Shown in pieces: positions 1-7,781 of a stretch of 30,372 nucleotides of DNA. A program made the position numbers and the translations under genes. The DNA is taken from the NCBI GenBank assembly GCA_009775355.1, contig VSPN01000034.1, positions 1-30,372 of the forward strand, written 5' to 3'. The stretch comes from Muribaculaceae bacterium (GTDB lineage: Bacteria; Bacteroidota; Bacteroidia; Bacteroidales; Muribaculaceae). Position 1 is the first letter of the stretch, and each line of letters starts with the position of its first letter. Under the pieces are notes generated by a model. That model saw nothing but the letters and a program-made list of their open reading frames with translations. It did no database searches and was not told the origin of the DNA.

Positions 1-372
1 GTTATCAAGAATGCCGGAGGAACGATCACTAATCCTTTCGATTCGACGATGAGGTCGCTTCTTGTAGCGGTATATGAACTCGGAGTCAATGAGATCATGG
101 TTATTGGGCACACCTGTTGCGGCGTTCAGGGAATGGATGCTTCGGAGATGCTCGATATAATGCGGGAACGCGGTGTCAGCGAGGAGCATATATCTCTCAT
201 GAAGCATTGCGGCATCGATCTCGCAGGGTGGCTTCATGGGTTTGAGGATACTGATGCGGCGATAAGGGAGACTGTCGATCTTATACGCAATCATCCGCTC
301 ATGGCAGCTGATGTCCGTGTGGCCGGCTATATAATGGATTCTGTAACCGGCGGACTTTCTGTAATTGAATGA
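1..372 (+). CDS. Beta-class carbonic anhydrase, 5' truncated by window edge
   Basis: This is the C-terminal part (123 residues) of a beta-carbonic anhydrase, the zinc enzyme that interconverts CO2 and bicarbonate in the cytoplasm. The reading frame is open from base 1 (VIKNAGG), so the start lies outside the window. Visible family hallmarks are the RNAGG-like 'KNAGG', the 'SLLVAVYELG' helix and 'IGHTCCG', whose His and second Cys match the GHTxCG zinc ligands. The first zinc Cys (in CMDxR) must lie upstream and cannot be checked. The frame ends in TGA at 370-372. The next gene starts 69 bp downstream. An inactive or redox-variant homologue cannot be excluded without the N-terminus. Confidence 0.9.
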   Translation, partial: VIKNAGGTITNPFDSTMRSLLVAVYELGVNEIMVIGHTCCGVQGMDASEMLDIMRERGVSEEHISLMKHCGIDLAGWLHGFEDTDAAIRETVDLIRNHPLMAADVRVAGYIMDSVTGGLSVIE

Positions 373-441
373 ACTATATTATAAAGGCTCCTGCATTAAC
401 ATTTTTTGTGGGGATGGGGTCTATAAAAACTCTTAATTGAT

Positions 442-852
442 ATGAAAAAATCAAGAAGCTTTTGTCTTGTTTGTGCAGCTATGTTTTCAGTTGCTTCAAT
501 GTCGGCTGAAGTAGCTCTCAAATCAATCGGAGATAAGGATGGTAAACTTGAGATCGTAATGGAAGACCGAGAAGCTGGCGACAATGTCATGGTGACGTCA
601 GCGAAACTTATAAACGACGGCAAAGAGGTATGCGCTGTCATGATGATGTGCAAACTCGATGACGGAGTGGGGACATATACGCTGACTTTTCCGATGCAGA
701 AAGCGTTTGTAAGTCCGGCAGTAGCCATGACGATCAACGGTGAGGAGTCGGTCACCTGCATAGATGGCAAGACTGCCGGGATCGTAATAGAGGCGGAGGT
801 CTGTGACGAAGAGATTTCAGTCGGCAGATGTCCGTGCGGTTGTGAAGACTGA
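442..852 (+). CDS. Small secreted Cys-rich hypothetical protein
   Basis: This 136-residue protein is not recognised. A Lys-rich start (MKKSR) and a hydrophobic stretch ending in a small-residue site near MSA (about residue 22) make a plausible Sec signal peptide, so it is probably periplasmic. The mature part has seven cysteines: C64, C70, C106, C121 and a terminal C130-P-C132-G-C134 cluster just before the last two acidic residues. The centre alternates hydrophobic and polar residues and looks like a small beta-sandwich. The stop lies 8 bp before rlmH, so the two genes are probably co-transcribed. The C-terminal cluster could bind a metal or form disulfides; that is inference. A shadow frame on the minus strand (396-770) was judged spurious. 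Confidence 0.75.
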   Translation: MKKSRSFCLVCAAMFSVASMSAEVALKSIGDKDGKLEIVMEDREAGDNVMVTSAKLINDGKEVCAVMMMCKLDDGVGTYTLTFPMQKAFVSPAVAMTINGEESVTCIDGKTAGIVIEAEVCDEEISVGRCPCGCED

Positions 853-860
853 GCTGTTAT

Positions 861-1334
861 ATGGACATTGTTTTGATGACTATAGGCAAAACGCGTATCG
901 GTTTTGTCGCTGACGGTATCATGGAATATTCAAGACGTCTCGCACGATACGTGCCGTTTGGCGTTTCGGAACTCCCCGATGTCAGGTCCACACGGGCCAT
1001 GACCGAAGAACAGCAGAAAGAACGGGAAGGCTCTATGATTCTGGACAAAATATCGCCTGCTGATTTTGTGGTTCTACTTGATGAGCGCGGGCGTCAGTTC
1101 AGTTCCGTCGAATTTGCATCCTATATGGAGAAACTTATGGGATCTGGTCGTAAACGTATGGTGTTTGTCATCGGAGGTCCATATGGTTTCTCTGAGGATG
1201 TCTATGCACGTGCAGACGCAAGGCTGTCGCTTTCGCGCATGACGTTCAACCATGAGATGGTCAGGATGTTTTTTGTCGAACAGATCTACCGAGCCATGAC
1301 TATTCTCCGGGGAGAGCCGTATCATCATGAATAG
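861..1334 (+). CDS. rlmH: 23S rRNA (pseudouridine1915-N3)-methyltransferase RlmH
   Basis: RlmH is a small SPOUT (alpha/beta knot) methyltransferase that uses SAM to methylate pseudouridine 1915 in helix 69 of 23S rRNA on assembled 70S ribosomes. The 157-residue length is typical. The start (MDIVLMTIGKT), the central 'LLDERG', the SAM-binding knot 'FVIGGPYGFS' and the closing helix 'MTFNHEMVRMFFVEQIYRAMTI' all match the family. It follows the small secreted protein by 8 bp. Its last 35 bases overlap the 3' end of the convergent DoxX-like gene on the other strand. Confidence 0.95.
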   Translation: MDIVLMTIGKTRIGFVADGIMEYSRRLARYVPFGVSELPDVRSTRAMTEEQQKEREGSMILDKISPADFVVLLDERGRQFSSVEFASYMEKLMGSGRKRMVFVIGGPYGFSEDVYARADARLSLSRMTFNHEMVRMFFVEQIYRAMTILRGEPYHHE

Positions 1335-2655
1335 TAATGTTTTTACGGCGAGTCTTTCTTGCCGTATACGCATCTTTGATTCGAGGTAGCATTGACAGTG
1401 TCAAAGGAACGGCCATACAGATCATGAACAGATACACAAGATTTATCAGTTCCTTGTGAGAGTCGGTGGCGAAATCCTCAGGTCTGATTGTATCTCCATG
1501 TTCTGACACAATATCAATGTCGAGTGAGCCGAGAGAGGATTTCCAGATTATCCGGTTGTCGTCGACATATACGACTGCGGGATTGCCGCGTGCCACCTCC
1601 TTGATGGCGGTGTCGTCGCATGTATAAATATCATATTGCGGCATTGACAGGTCTTCCCATTCCGCTATCGCGGCAGACGTGCCTGAAACGGCTGCGATCA
1701 TTTCAGCGTCGTGCCGTGTAGCCCAATCGTAGAGTTCATTTATTTTCCATGTCGTAGCCGGCGACACTCCGGGAAGATCCGGGATAAGCAGCAGAAGCTG
1801 TTTCCCTTGTGTAACAGCCTCTGCAGTCATGTCTTCGTTTCCCTCTTTGTCCCACAACCTGAAAGACCTGGAATCCGAATCGCTGACTGTTGCGGTTTTG
1901 TCAGGCATGATATCGATCCGCTCTACAAATATCCATCCATCTTCTTCCGACGGAAGTTCGTCATCGACTCCGAACTCCTTACGCTCCCCATCTTTTTCAT
2001 AGACAAAGCGGAAATCGGAACCTGAGTCATTGTCTGCCTCGTCAGTCATGTTGACAAGCGTCCCCCCGGTTTTATAAGGTCTGAAGTCGATAAGTGGCTG
2101 TCGTGTATAACCGAGGATTGACACGGTTGTTACGAAAACAAGCGAGATCACAAATGCCATCCACTGGAACGCGGGGGAGATGATGGTAATCGCTTCCAGA
2201 TTATATTTCACGAGCCATAAGATCATGACTGCAAGCACCACATTTTTCCAGAATGTTGCCCAGTTGGAAAGAATGATGAAGTCGCCGAAGCATCCGCAGT
2301 CGCTGACCGGATCGTATAATGCAATCCATAGCGTCAGCGCAAGCATGATGACAATAAATATAAGCGCGACCACGGGACATGATTTTCTGTAGCATCCTGT
2401 TGTCAGGAACACTCCGATCATGAATTCAAGAGCGCACAGAGCGAACACCCCGGCGAGAAGAAGTGCATGCAGCACGGGCATGCCCATGGACGCAGTGTAT
2501 TCCTCGAATTTATATAACGACCCCCACGGATCAATGGCCTTTACGAATCCGGAGACTATAAAGACCGTGCCCGTGATTATCCGGAACAGCCATGTGACGG
2601 CACTTATAATGATTCTGTTATTTGAATCTGATTTTGATAAGAGCGAAAAATGCAT
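1300..2655 (-). CDS. DoxX/MauE-like membrane protein with periplasmic thioredoxin-like region
   Basis: This 451-residue inner-membrane protein begins with a DoxX/MauE-like bundle: hydrophobic segments at about 17-38, 61-83, 93-113 and 138-152, with the diagnostic DCGCFGD at 119-125. A further segment (163-182) leads into a long hydrophilic, probably periplasmic region. Within it, 'KQLLLLIPDLPG' (285-296) to 'GNPAVVYVDDNRIIW' resembles a thioredoxin fold without a CxxC pair. A last TM (about 401-421) and a basic tail follow. MauE/DoxX proteins are linked to redox and disulfide chemistry; the substrate here is unknown. The ATG at 2655 lies 38 bp inside the upstream DUF1599 gene, with no nearby later Met, so translational coupling is likely. 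In Bacteroides I recall this pair followed by tpiA, which is absent here. Confidence 0.85.
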   Translation of the reverse strand: MHFSLLSKSDSNNRIIISAVTWLFRIITGTVFIVSGFVKAIDPWGSLYKFEEYTASMGMPVLHALLLAGVFALCALEFMIGVFLTTGCYRKSCPVVALIFIVIMLALTLWIALYDPVSDCGCFGDFIILSNWATFWKNVVLAVMILWLVKYNLEAITIISPAFQWMAFVISLVFVTTVSILGYTRQPLIDFRPYKTGGTLVNMTDEADNDSGSDFRFVYEKDGERKEFGVDDELPSEEDGWIFVERIDIMPDKTATVSDSDSRSFRLWDKEGNEDMTAEAVTQGKQLLLLIPDLPGVSPATTWKINELYDWATRHDAEMIAAVSGTSAAIAEWEDLSMPQYDIYTCDDTAIKEVARGNPAVVYVDDNRIIWKSSLGSLDIDIVSEHGDTIRPEDFATDSHKELINLVYLFMICMAVPLTLSMLPRIKDAYTARKTRRKNITIHDDTALPGE

Positions 2656-3166
2656 AATTGATCATATCCATATAATTGGCGTCGATACCTTCCGATACCA
2701 GAGTCTTGCCGCGGTTTGATTCGATCTCTTTTGTCCGCATGAGTTTCTGGAGAATAATGTCGGTGAAGCTGCTGACACGCATTTCGCGCCATGCCTCGTC
2801 ATAATCATGGTTCTTGTCCATCATAAGCGAGGTGGCGGCATCGATCTTGCAGTCATACATTTCGAGCGCGGTTGTGGGGTCGAGAGAGTCGCCTGGTCCG
2901 AGTTCAAGCTGTATGAGAGCCATCGCGCAGTAATTGATTATTCCGATGAACTCAGGCTCTATGCCCTCGTTGACAGCCGCATGACTCTCTCCTTTCTCTT
3001 CAAGAGACCGTATCCGTCTCGCTTTGATGAATATCTGGTCGGTCATGCTCGATGGGCGCATGATTCTCCATGACGTGCCGTAGTCAAGCATCTTCTTTTC
3101 ATAGATTTCCCGGCATATTTCCCGTATTTTCTTGAACTGTTCGACTGTATTGTTGGGCTTGTCCAT
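2618..3166 (-). CDS. DUF1599 protein with two repeated halves
   Basis: This 182-residue cytoplasmic protein belongs to the DUF1599 family, whose function I do not know. It is an internal duplication. The first half contains 'YGTSWRIMRPSSMTDQI' and ends 'EPEFIGIINYCAMALIQL'. The second repeats the pattern as 'YDEAWREMRVSSFTDII' and 'DANYMDMINYAFFALIKI'. The conserved W-R-x-M-R-x-S-S-x-T-D core and the INYxxxALI helix are present in both. The gene overlaps the start of the DoxX-like gene by 38 bp, so the two are probably made together. No signal peptide or TM segment is seen. Confidence 0.88.
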   Translation of the reverse strand: MDKPNNTVEQFKKIREICREIYEKKMLDYGTSWRIMRPSSMTDQIFIKARRIRSLEEKGESHAAVNEGIEPEFIGIINYCAMALIQLELGPGDSLDPTTALEMYDCKIDAATSLMMDKNHDYDEAWREMRVSSFTDIILQKLMRTKEIESNRGKTLVSEGIDANYMDMINYAFFALIKIRFK

Positions 3167-3306
3167 TTCTTGAAGGATGGTGAATATTATGAGTTCCCCG
3201 ACCGGAAAATCAAATCCCGGTCAAAACTTCCCGCTAAATTATCAAAAATGCTCCGATATTCAAAATTTATATCTTGCGGGAAGTGACATTTTGCTGAAAT
3301 TTGATT

Positions 3307-3314
3307 AATTTTGC
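3307..3314 (+). promoter_or_regulatory. Bacteroidetes-type -7 box for the DUF4293 gene
   Basis: TAATTTTG fits the TAnnTTTG consensus of Bacteroidetes sigma-ABfr promoters. It lies 58 bp before the DUF4293 start in the divergent spacer. I see no good TTTG -33 box at the usual 19-21 bp spacing. Confidence 0.5.
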
Positions 3315-3372
3315 AGAGGGAAACGGTCATGTGGCCGTACATGTTAATGATCACAATTTATAATATAAGATT

Positions 3373-3843
3373 ATGGTTATACAGCGCTGGCAATCCGTAT
3401 TGCTGCTTATCGCGGCTGTCATGATGGCTTGCTTCACATTCATGTCGCTCGGGCAGGTGCAGCTTGAGTTTATCACTCTTGAATTCAATACGCTTGGGTT
3501 CAATATAGTTGGGGAGACTCCCGAAGGAATGGCATCCGGGTGTTTTGTCCGTACGTGGCCGCTGTTTGTGATTTCGGTACTGAGTCTCATCCTGCCTTTG
3601 ATCAATGTGTTTCTTTACCGCAATCTCAGAAGGCAGAAGACAGTATGCCTCGTGGAGTTGCTGGTGATTCTGACGGTATGCTGTTCGGCAGGAGCTTACG
3701 GTTATTTTGCTGTGCCGGATTATTCCGTGAGCTGGTCTTCTGCCATTGTGGCTCCGGTGATAGCGTTTGTGGCTGATCTTTTGGCCTACAGGCTGATTTG
3801 CCGCGACCAGAGAGCTCTGAGATCTGCCGACAGAATCAGATAA
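3373..3843 (+). CDS. DUF4293 family four-TM membrane protein
   Basis: This 156-residue integral membrane protein matches the Bacteroidetes-specific DUF4293 family by its opening 'MVIQRWQSVLLLIAAVMM' and overall layout. Four hydrophobic segments are visible: about 7-25, then, after a periplasmic loop of roughly 35 residues, about 63-82, 90-111 and 121-140. It ends in a basic cytoplasmic tail. The family has no assigned function that I know of. It is divergent from the DUF1599 gene and sits upstream of proS, separated by about 210 bp that holds a separate promoter, so it is probably a single-gene transcript. Confidence 0.85.
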   Translation: MVIQRWQSVLLLIAAVMMACFTFMSLGQVQLEFITLEFNTLGFNIVGETPEGMASGCFVRTWPLFVISVLSLILPLINVFLYRNLRRQKTVCLVELLVILTVCCSAGAYGYFAVPDYSVSWSSAIVAPVIAFVADLLAYRLICRDQRALRSADRIR

Positions 3844-3933
3844 TAACACAAGGATAGAGTTTCCGGAAAATGTCAATTCATGCAAGCGTGCAATTTACAT
3901 GTCATTCAGCATGCTTGTTTGCTTTATTTTTTA

Positions 3934-3941
3934 TATCTTTG
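3934..3941 (+). promoter_or_regulatory. Bacteroidetes-type -7 box for proS
   Basis: TATCTTTG matches TAnnTTTG and is followed by GCAGAG, a context also seen in front of other genes in the window. It lies 113 bp upstream of the proS start, which implies a leader of roughly 100 nt. No clear -33 TTTG is found at the usual spacing. Confidence 0.55.
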
Positions 3942-4002
3942 CAGAGATTATGCCGTTGAGGCTACGTCTGGCGTCGTATTTGATGCCCCGGCAAGCAAGT
4001 GC

Positions 4003-4036
4003 TTCGCAGATGGAATAATTTCGCAGATGGAATAAT
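4003..4036 (+). repeat. Perfect 17-bp tandem duplication in the proS leader
   Basis: The 17-mer TTCGCAGATGGAATAAT occurs at 4003-4019 and again, directly abutting and unchanged, at 4020-4036. Flanking bases differ on both sides, so there are exactly two copies. Each copy carries the mini reading frame ATG GAA TAA. It ends 18 bp before the proS start codon. Confidence 0.9.
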
Positions 4037-4054
4037 AATGAGTTTTTCAGAATT

Positions 4055-5536
4055 ATGGCAAAAGAACTTAAGAATTTTACAAAAAGATCAGACAATTATT
4101 CACAATGGTATAACGAACTCGTTGTCAAGGCTGATCTCGCCGAGCAGTCTGCCGTACGCGGATGTATGGTCATCAAGCCTTACGGATACGCGATATGGGA
4201 GAAAATGCAGAGGCAGCTCGACGATATGTTCAAGGAGACAGGGCATCAGAACGCATATTTCCCGCTTCTCATCCCGAAATCCTTTCTGAGTCGCGAGGCC
4301 GATCATGTCGAGGGTTTTGCGAAGGAGTGTGCTGTCGTGACCCATTATCGTCTGAAAAATGATCCCGACGGAAACGGCGTGGTCGTTGATCCCGCCGCAA
4401 AGCTTGAGGAGGAACTCATTATCCGTCCGACTTCGGAAACCATAATCTGGAATACTTACAAGAACTGGATTCATTCTTATCGCGATCTGCCAATTCTTGT
4501 CAACCAGTGGGCAAACGTCTTTCGCTGGGAGATGCGCACTCGCATGTTCCTGCGCACCGCCGAATTTCTCTGGCAGGAAGGTCACACCGCCCACGCCACT
4601 CGGGAGGAAGCCGAGAAAGAGGCGATAAAGATGCTGCATGTCTACAGTGACTTTGCGCAGAACTTCATGGCAGTGCCGGTCATAATGGGTGTCAAGTCGG
4701 CAAACGAACGTTTCGCCGGTGCGCTTGAGACTTATACGATCGAGGCCATGATGCAAGACGGCAAGGCTCTGCAGAGCGGCACCTCTCACTTCCTCGGTCA
4801 GAATTTCGCAAAGGCTTTCGATGTGACTTTCATGAATCGCAACAACGAGCCAGAATATGTGTGGGCTACATCGTGGGGAGTGTCTACGCGTCTTATGGGG
4901 GCCCTGATCATGACACACAGTGATGACAACGGACTCGTGCTTCCTCCGAAGCTGGCTCCGATACAGGTTGTCATCGTGCCGATCTATAAAAATGACGAGG
5001 GGCTTAAGGAGATATCTGCCAAGGTTGAGCCGATCGTCGCCGAGTTCCGCCGCCGTGGCATAAGCGTTAAGTATGATGACGCCGACAACCGTCGTCCCGG
5101 TTTTAAATTCGCTGACTACGAGGTGAAGGGAGTGCCCGTGCGTCTTGCCATAGGTCAGCGCGACCTTGAGCAGGGCACTGTAGAGGTAATGCGACGTGAC
5201 ACGCTCGAGAAGGAAACGTATGCTCTTGATGGAATCGTTGATCACGTTGTGAAAGAACTTGACGACATTCAGGAGAGCCTGTTCAGACGCGCGCTCGAGA
5301 ACCGTGAGCATCGTACGATTTCGGTCGACTCATACGATGAATTCAAAGAAAAGATAGAGGAGGGTGTGTTTATTCTCGCCCATTGGGACGGAACTACCGA
5401 GACAGAAGAAAGGATCAAGGAGGAGACAAAGGCCACGATCAGGTGTATCCCGTTTGACGGAGACCAGACTCCAGGCGTGTGCATGGTCACCGGACGGCCC
5501 TCTGCGCGCAGGGTTCTGTTCGCCCGTTCTTATTGA
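4055..5536 (+). CDS. proS: Prolyl-tRNA synthetase, archaeal/eukaryotic-like type
   Basis: This class II aminoacyl-tRNA synthetase charges tRNA-Pro with proline. At 493 residues and without the roughly 180-residue editing insertion of the E. coli form, it is the archaeal/eukaryotic-like (type 3) ProRS common in Bacteroidetes. Motif 2 is seen in the 'RPTSETIIW' and 'FRWEMRTRMFLRTAEFLWQEGHTAH' region. Proline and ATP pocket residues appear around 'TSHFLGQNF' and 'VWATSWGVSTRLMGALIM'. The anticodon-binding domain starts near 'LAPIQVVIVPIYK', and the chain ends in the family's conserved terminal Tyr (ARSY). The leader holds a 17-bp tandem repeat and a possible 22-codon upstream frame. The gene stands alone between its own promoter and the dipeptidyl peptidase. 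Confidence 0.97.
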   Translation: MAKELKNFTKRSDNYSQWYNELVVKADLAEQSAVRGCMVIKPYGYAIWEKMQRQLDDMFKETGHQNAYFPLLIPKSFLSREADHVEGFAKECAVVTHYRLKNDPDGNGVVVDPAAKLEEELIIRPTSETIIWNTYKNWIHSYRDLPILVNQWANVFRWEMRTRMFLRTAEFLWQEGHTAHATREEAEKEAIKMLHVYSDFAQNFMAVPVIMGVKSANERFAGALETYTIEAMMQDGKALQSGTSHFLGQNFAKAFDVTFMNRNNEPEYVWATSWGVSTRLMGALIMTHSDDNGLVLPPKLAPIQVVIVPIYKNDEGLKEISAKVEPIVAEFRRRGISVKYDDADNRRPGFKFADYEVKGVPVRLAIGQRDLEQGTVEVMRRDTLEKETYALDGIVDHVVKELDDIQESLFRRALENREHRTISVDSYDEFKEKIEEGVFILAHWDGTTETEERIKEETKATIRCIPFDGDQTPGVCMVTGRPSARRVLFARSY

Positions 5537-5590
5537 CAGACATAAATCTCATACAAAGAGATTTAAATCTTATTCTGAAATCTGGTACAT

Positions 5591-7774
5591 ATGAAAGTCA
5601 AAAGAATTCTCATAGCTGTAGGAGTGGGGTGCCTTTCGGCACTCGGCTCGTCAGCGGCTCTTACCGCCGATGACTATTGTTCCCCTTCTGTCACCACCCC
5701 GGCAGGAGTCAAGGAGATGCGTCCCCTCAATGACGGAATGTCTTTTGCTGCCTTGTCTGACGACGGGCGGTCGATTGAGGTGTATAGTTATAAGACCGGA
5801 GAAAAGATTTCGACTCTGTTTTCAATAGACGGTGTCAAGGGAGATGTCAGGATAGACAGTTTTGACGGCTATGAACTTAGTGCCAATGAAAAGAAAATCC
5901 TGATCTGGACCGCGACACATAAGATTTACCGTTATTCGTTTACTGCCGAATATTATGTCTACGACATTCTCCGTTCGACTCTATCGAAGGTGTCAGACGG
6001 AGGGGCGCAGCGGGGAGCGACCATATCGCACGACGGACGTATGGTAGCCTATCAGCGTGACAACAATATATTCATCTCCAACATAGACTATAAGTCGGAC
6101 AAGGCGATAACTTCCGACGGTAAGATCAACGAGATCATTTACGGCACGCCTGACTGGGCGTATGAAGAGGAATTCGGGGTGATAAACACTATCCGCTGGA
6201 GTGCAGATGACAGCACACTTGCGTTTGTCCGTTTTGACGAAAGCCGTGTGCCTGTGTATTCGTTTGATGAATACAGAAGTTATTGCGACTCCGATCCGCT
6301 CGGTGACATGTATCCTGATTCATACTCCTATAAGTACCCGTTGGCAGGATACCCGAATTCGGTGGTGGAGGTGCTCGCATACAATGTTGACAACCGGACG
6401 ACCAAAAAAATGGATATTCCGGTATCCGAATCGGATTATGTCCCTTCTATGGAATTTGATGGTAAAGGCGAAAACCTGATGGTTATGGTTCTTGACCGCG
6501 GCCAGAACAATCTCCGACTTTTCAAGGTCAATCCCGGCTCGACTGTTGCAAGAGAGGTTCTGACAGAGAAAAGCGAAGTGTGGCTTAGTCCTTCAGCCTA
6601 TCAGATGGTCAGGTATTACGATGATACGTTTGTCATCGGAAGCGAACGCTCCGGTTACAGGCATATTTATGAGTATGACTACAACGGGAACCAGAAGCGG
6701 CAGATCACGTCGGGAAACTGGAACGTCACCGCGTATTATGGCAAAGATCCCCGTAAAGGCGTCCATTATGTGCAGACAACCCAGAACGGAGCTATCAACC
6801 GTAATGTCGCGTCTGTCGATGCCAAAGGTTCGGTGATCATGCTCAATGGCGTCGAGGGCACCGAGTCAGCCTCTTTCAGCAAGAATTATTCATATTATCT
6901 CCGCAAGTACAGTTCTGCTGTTGTCCCTCCTCAATACACGATATGCGACAGCAGAGGCAAGACGGTCAAGACTCTCGAAATGAACGACGAGTATGCCGCC
7001 AGATATGCGTCGGCTCCTCGCATGGAATTTCTGAAAGTCCGGAATTCCGCCGGGGAGGAAATGGATGCTTTCATGATAAAACCTGACGGTTTCGATCCGT
7101 CACGCAAGTACCCGCTGATGATGTACCAGTATAACGGCCCCGATTCGCAGCTTGTGCTTAACAGTTGGAAGATGGACGGTATATTTTACATCGCATCGCA
7201 AGGATATATTGTCGCTGCTGTCGACGGACGCGGCTCCGGAAACCGTAGCCGGGAGTGGGCGACGAGTGTCTATCGCCGACTCGGCGATCTCGAGACTAAG
7301 GATCAGTTGGCCGGAGCGGCATATTTCTTATCGCTTCCTTATGTTGACGCCGGTCGCACTGCATGTTTCGGCTGGAGCTATGGCGGATACATGACGCTGA
7401 TGGAGCTTTCATCTCCAGAATGTCGCTTCAATTGCGGCATCGCGATGGCACCAGTGACAGACTGGCGTTTCTATGACTCTATCTATACCGAACGCTACAT
7501 GCGCACTCCGCAGGAAAACGAGGCTGGCTACAACAGCTCATCAGCACTCGAAAGGACTGGGGATGTCAAAGCCAGACTTCTCATAATGTCAGGAACAAGT
7601 GACGACAACGTGCACTTCTATAATACCCTCAAATATGCGTCAAAAATGAATTACGAGGGGCAGATTTTCGATATGATGGCTCTTGCCGGCTTCGAACACA
7701 GTCTGCGCATGGGGAATGCACGGACGCAACTCTACAGAAAGATCGTCGACTTTCTTGACTCCAGGCTTAAATGA
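5591..7774 (+). CDS. Dipeptidyl peptidase IV (S9B family), exported
   Basis: This 727-residue serine protease removes X-Pro or X-Ala dipeptides from peptide N-termini. A signal peptide (about residues 1-25) sends it to the periplasm or envelope. An N-terminal eight-bladed propeller carries the DPP IV signature D188-W-A-Y-E-E-E, whose glutamates anchor the substrate N-terminus. The C-terminal alpha/beta hydrolase has the oxyanion Tyr in 'QYNGP', the nucleophile Ser596 in GWSYGGY, the Asp pair 671-672 in GTSDDNVH, and His703 in GFEH. The catalytic residues are all present and the length is normal. In gut Bacteroidales such enzymes feed on proline-rich host and diet peptides. The gene starts 54 bp after proS; a weak hairpin (AAATCTC/GAGATTT, 5544-5564) lies between them. 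Confidence 0.95.
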   Translation: MKVKRILIAVGVGCLSALGSSAALTADDYCSPSVTTPAGVKEMRPLNDGMSFAALSDDGRSIEVYSYKTGEKISTLFSIDGVKGDVRIDSFDGYELSANEKKILIWTATHKIYRYSFTAEYYVYDILRSTLSKVSDGGAQRGATISHDGRMVAYQRDNNIFISNIDYKSDKAITSDGKINEIIYGTPDWAYEEEFGVINTIRWSADDSTLAFVRFDESRVPVYSFDEYRSYCDSDPLGDMYPDSYSYKYPLAGYPNSVVEVLAYNVDNRTTKKMDIPVSESDYVPSMEFDGKGENLMVMVLDRGQNNLRLFKVNPGSTVAREVLTEKSEVWLSPSAYQMVRYYDDTFVIGSERSGYRHIYEYDYNGNQKRQITSGNWNVTAYYGKDPRKGVHYVQTTQNGAINRNVASVDAKGSVIMLNGVEGTESASFSKNYSYYLRKYSSAVVPPQYTICDSRGKTVKTLEMNDEYAARYASAPRMEFLKVRNSAGEEMDAFMIKPDGFDPSRKYPLMMYQYNGPDSQLVLNSWKMDGIFYIASQGYIVAAVDGRGSGNRSREWATSVYRRLGDLETKDQLAGAAYFLSLPYVDAGRTACFGWSYGGYMTLMELSSPECRFNCGIAMAPVTDWRFYDSIYTERYMRTPQENEAGYNSSSALERTGDVKARLLIMSGTSDDNVHFYNTLKYASKMNYEGQIFDMMALAGFEHSLRMGNARTQLYRKIVDFLDSRLK

Positions 7775-7781
7775 GGCGGAC

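Noticed and set aside
3942..4054. T-box riboswitch in the proS leader
   Set aside because: No T-box bulge sequence, specifier loop or terminator/antiterminator pair is visible in the 113-nt leader.
4100..5311. Long open frame (403 codons) antisense to proS
   Set aside because: It lies wholly inside proS, whose motifs are unmistakable, and its translation is rich in His, Arg and Leu with no family resemblance; it is a shadow of codon bias.
5544..5564. Terminator between proS and the DPP IV gene
   Set aside because: The AAATCTC/GAGATTT hairpin is only 7 bp and AT-rich with no U run, too weak to call.
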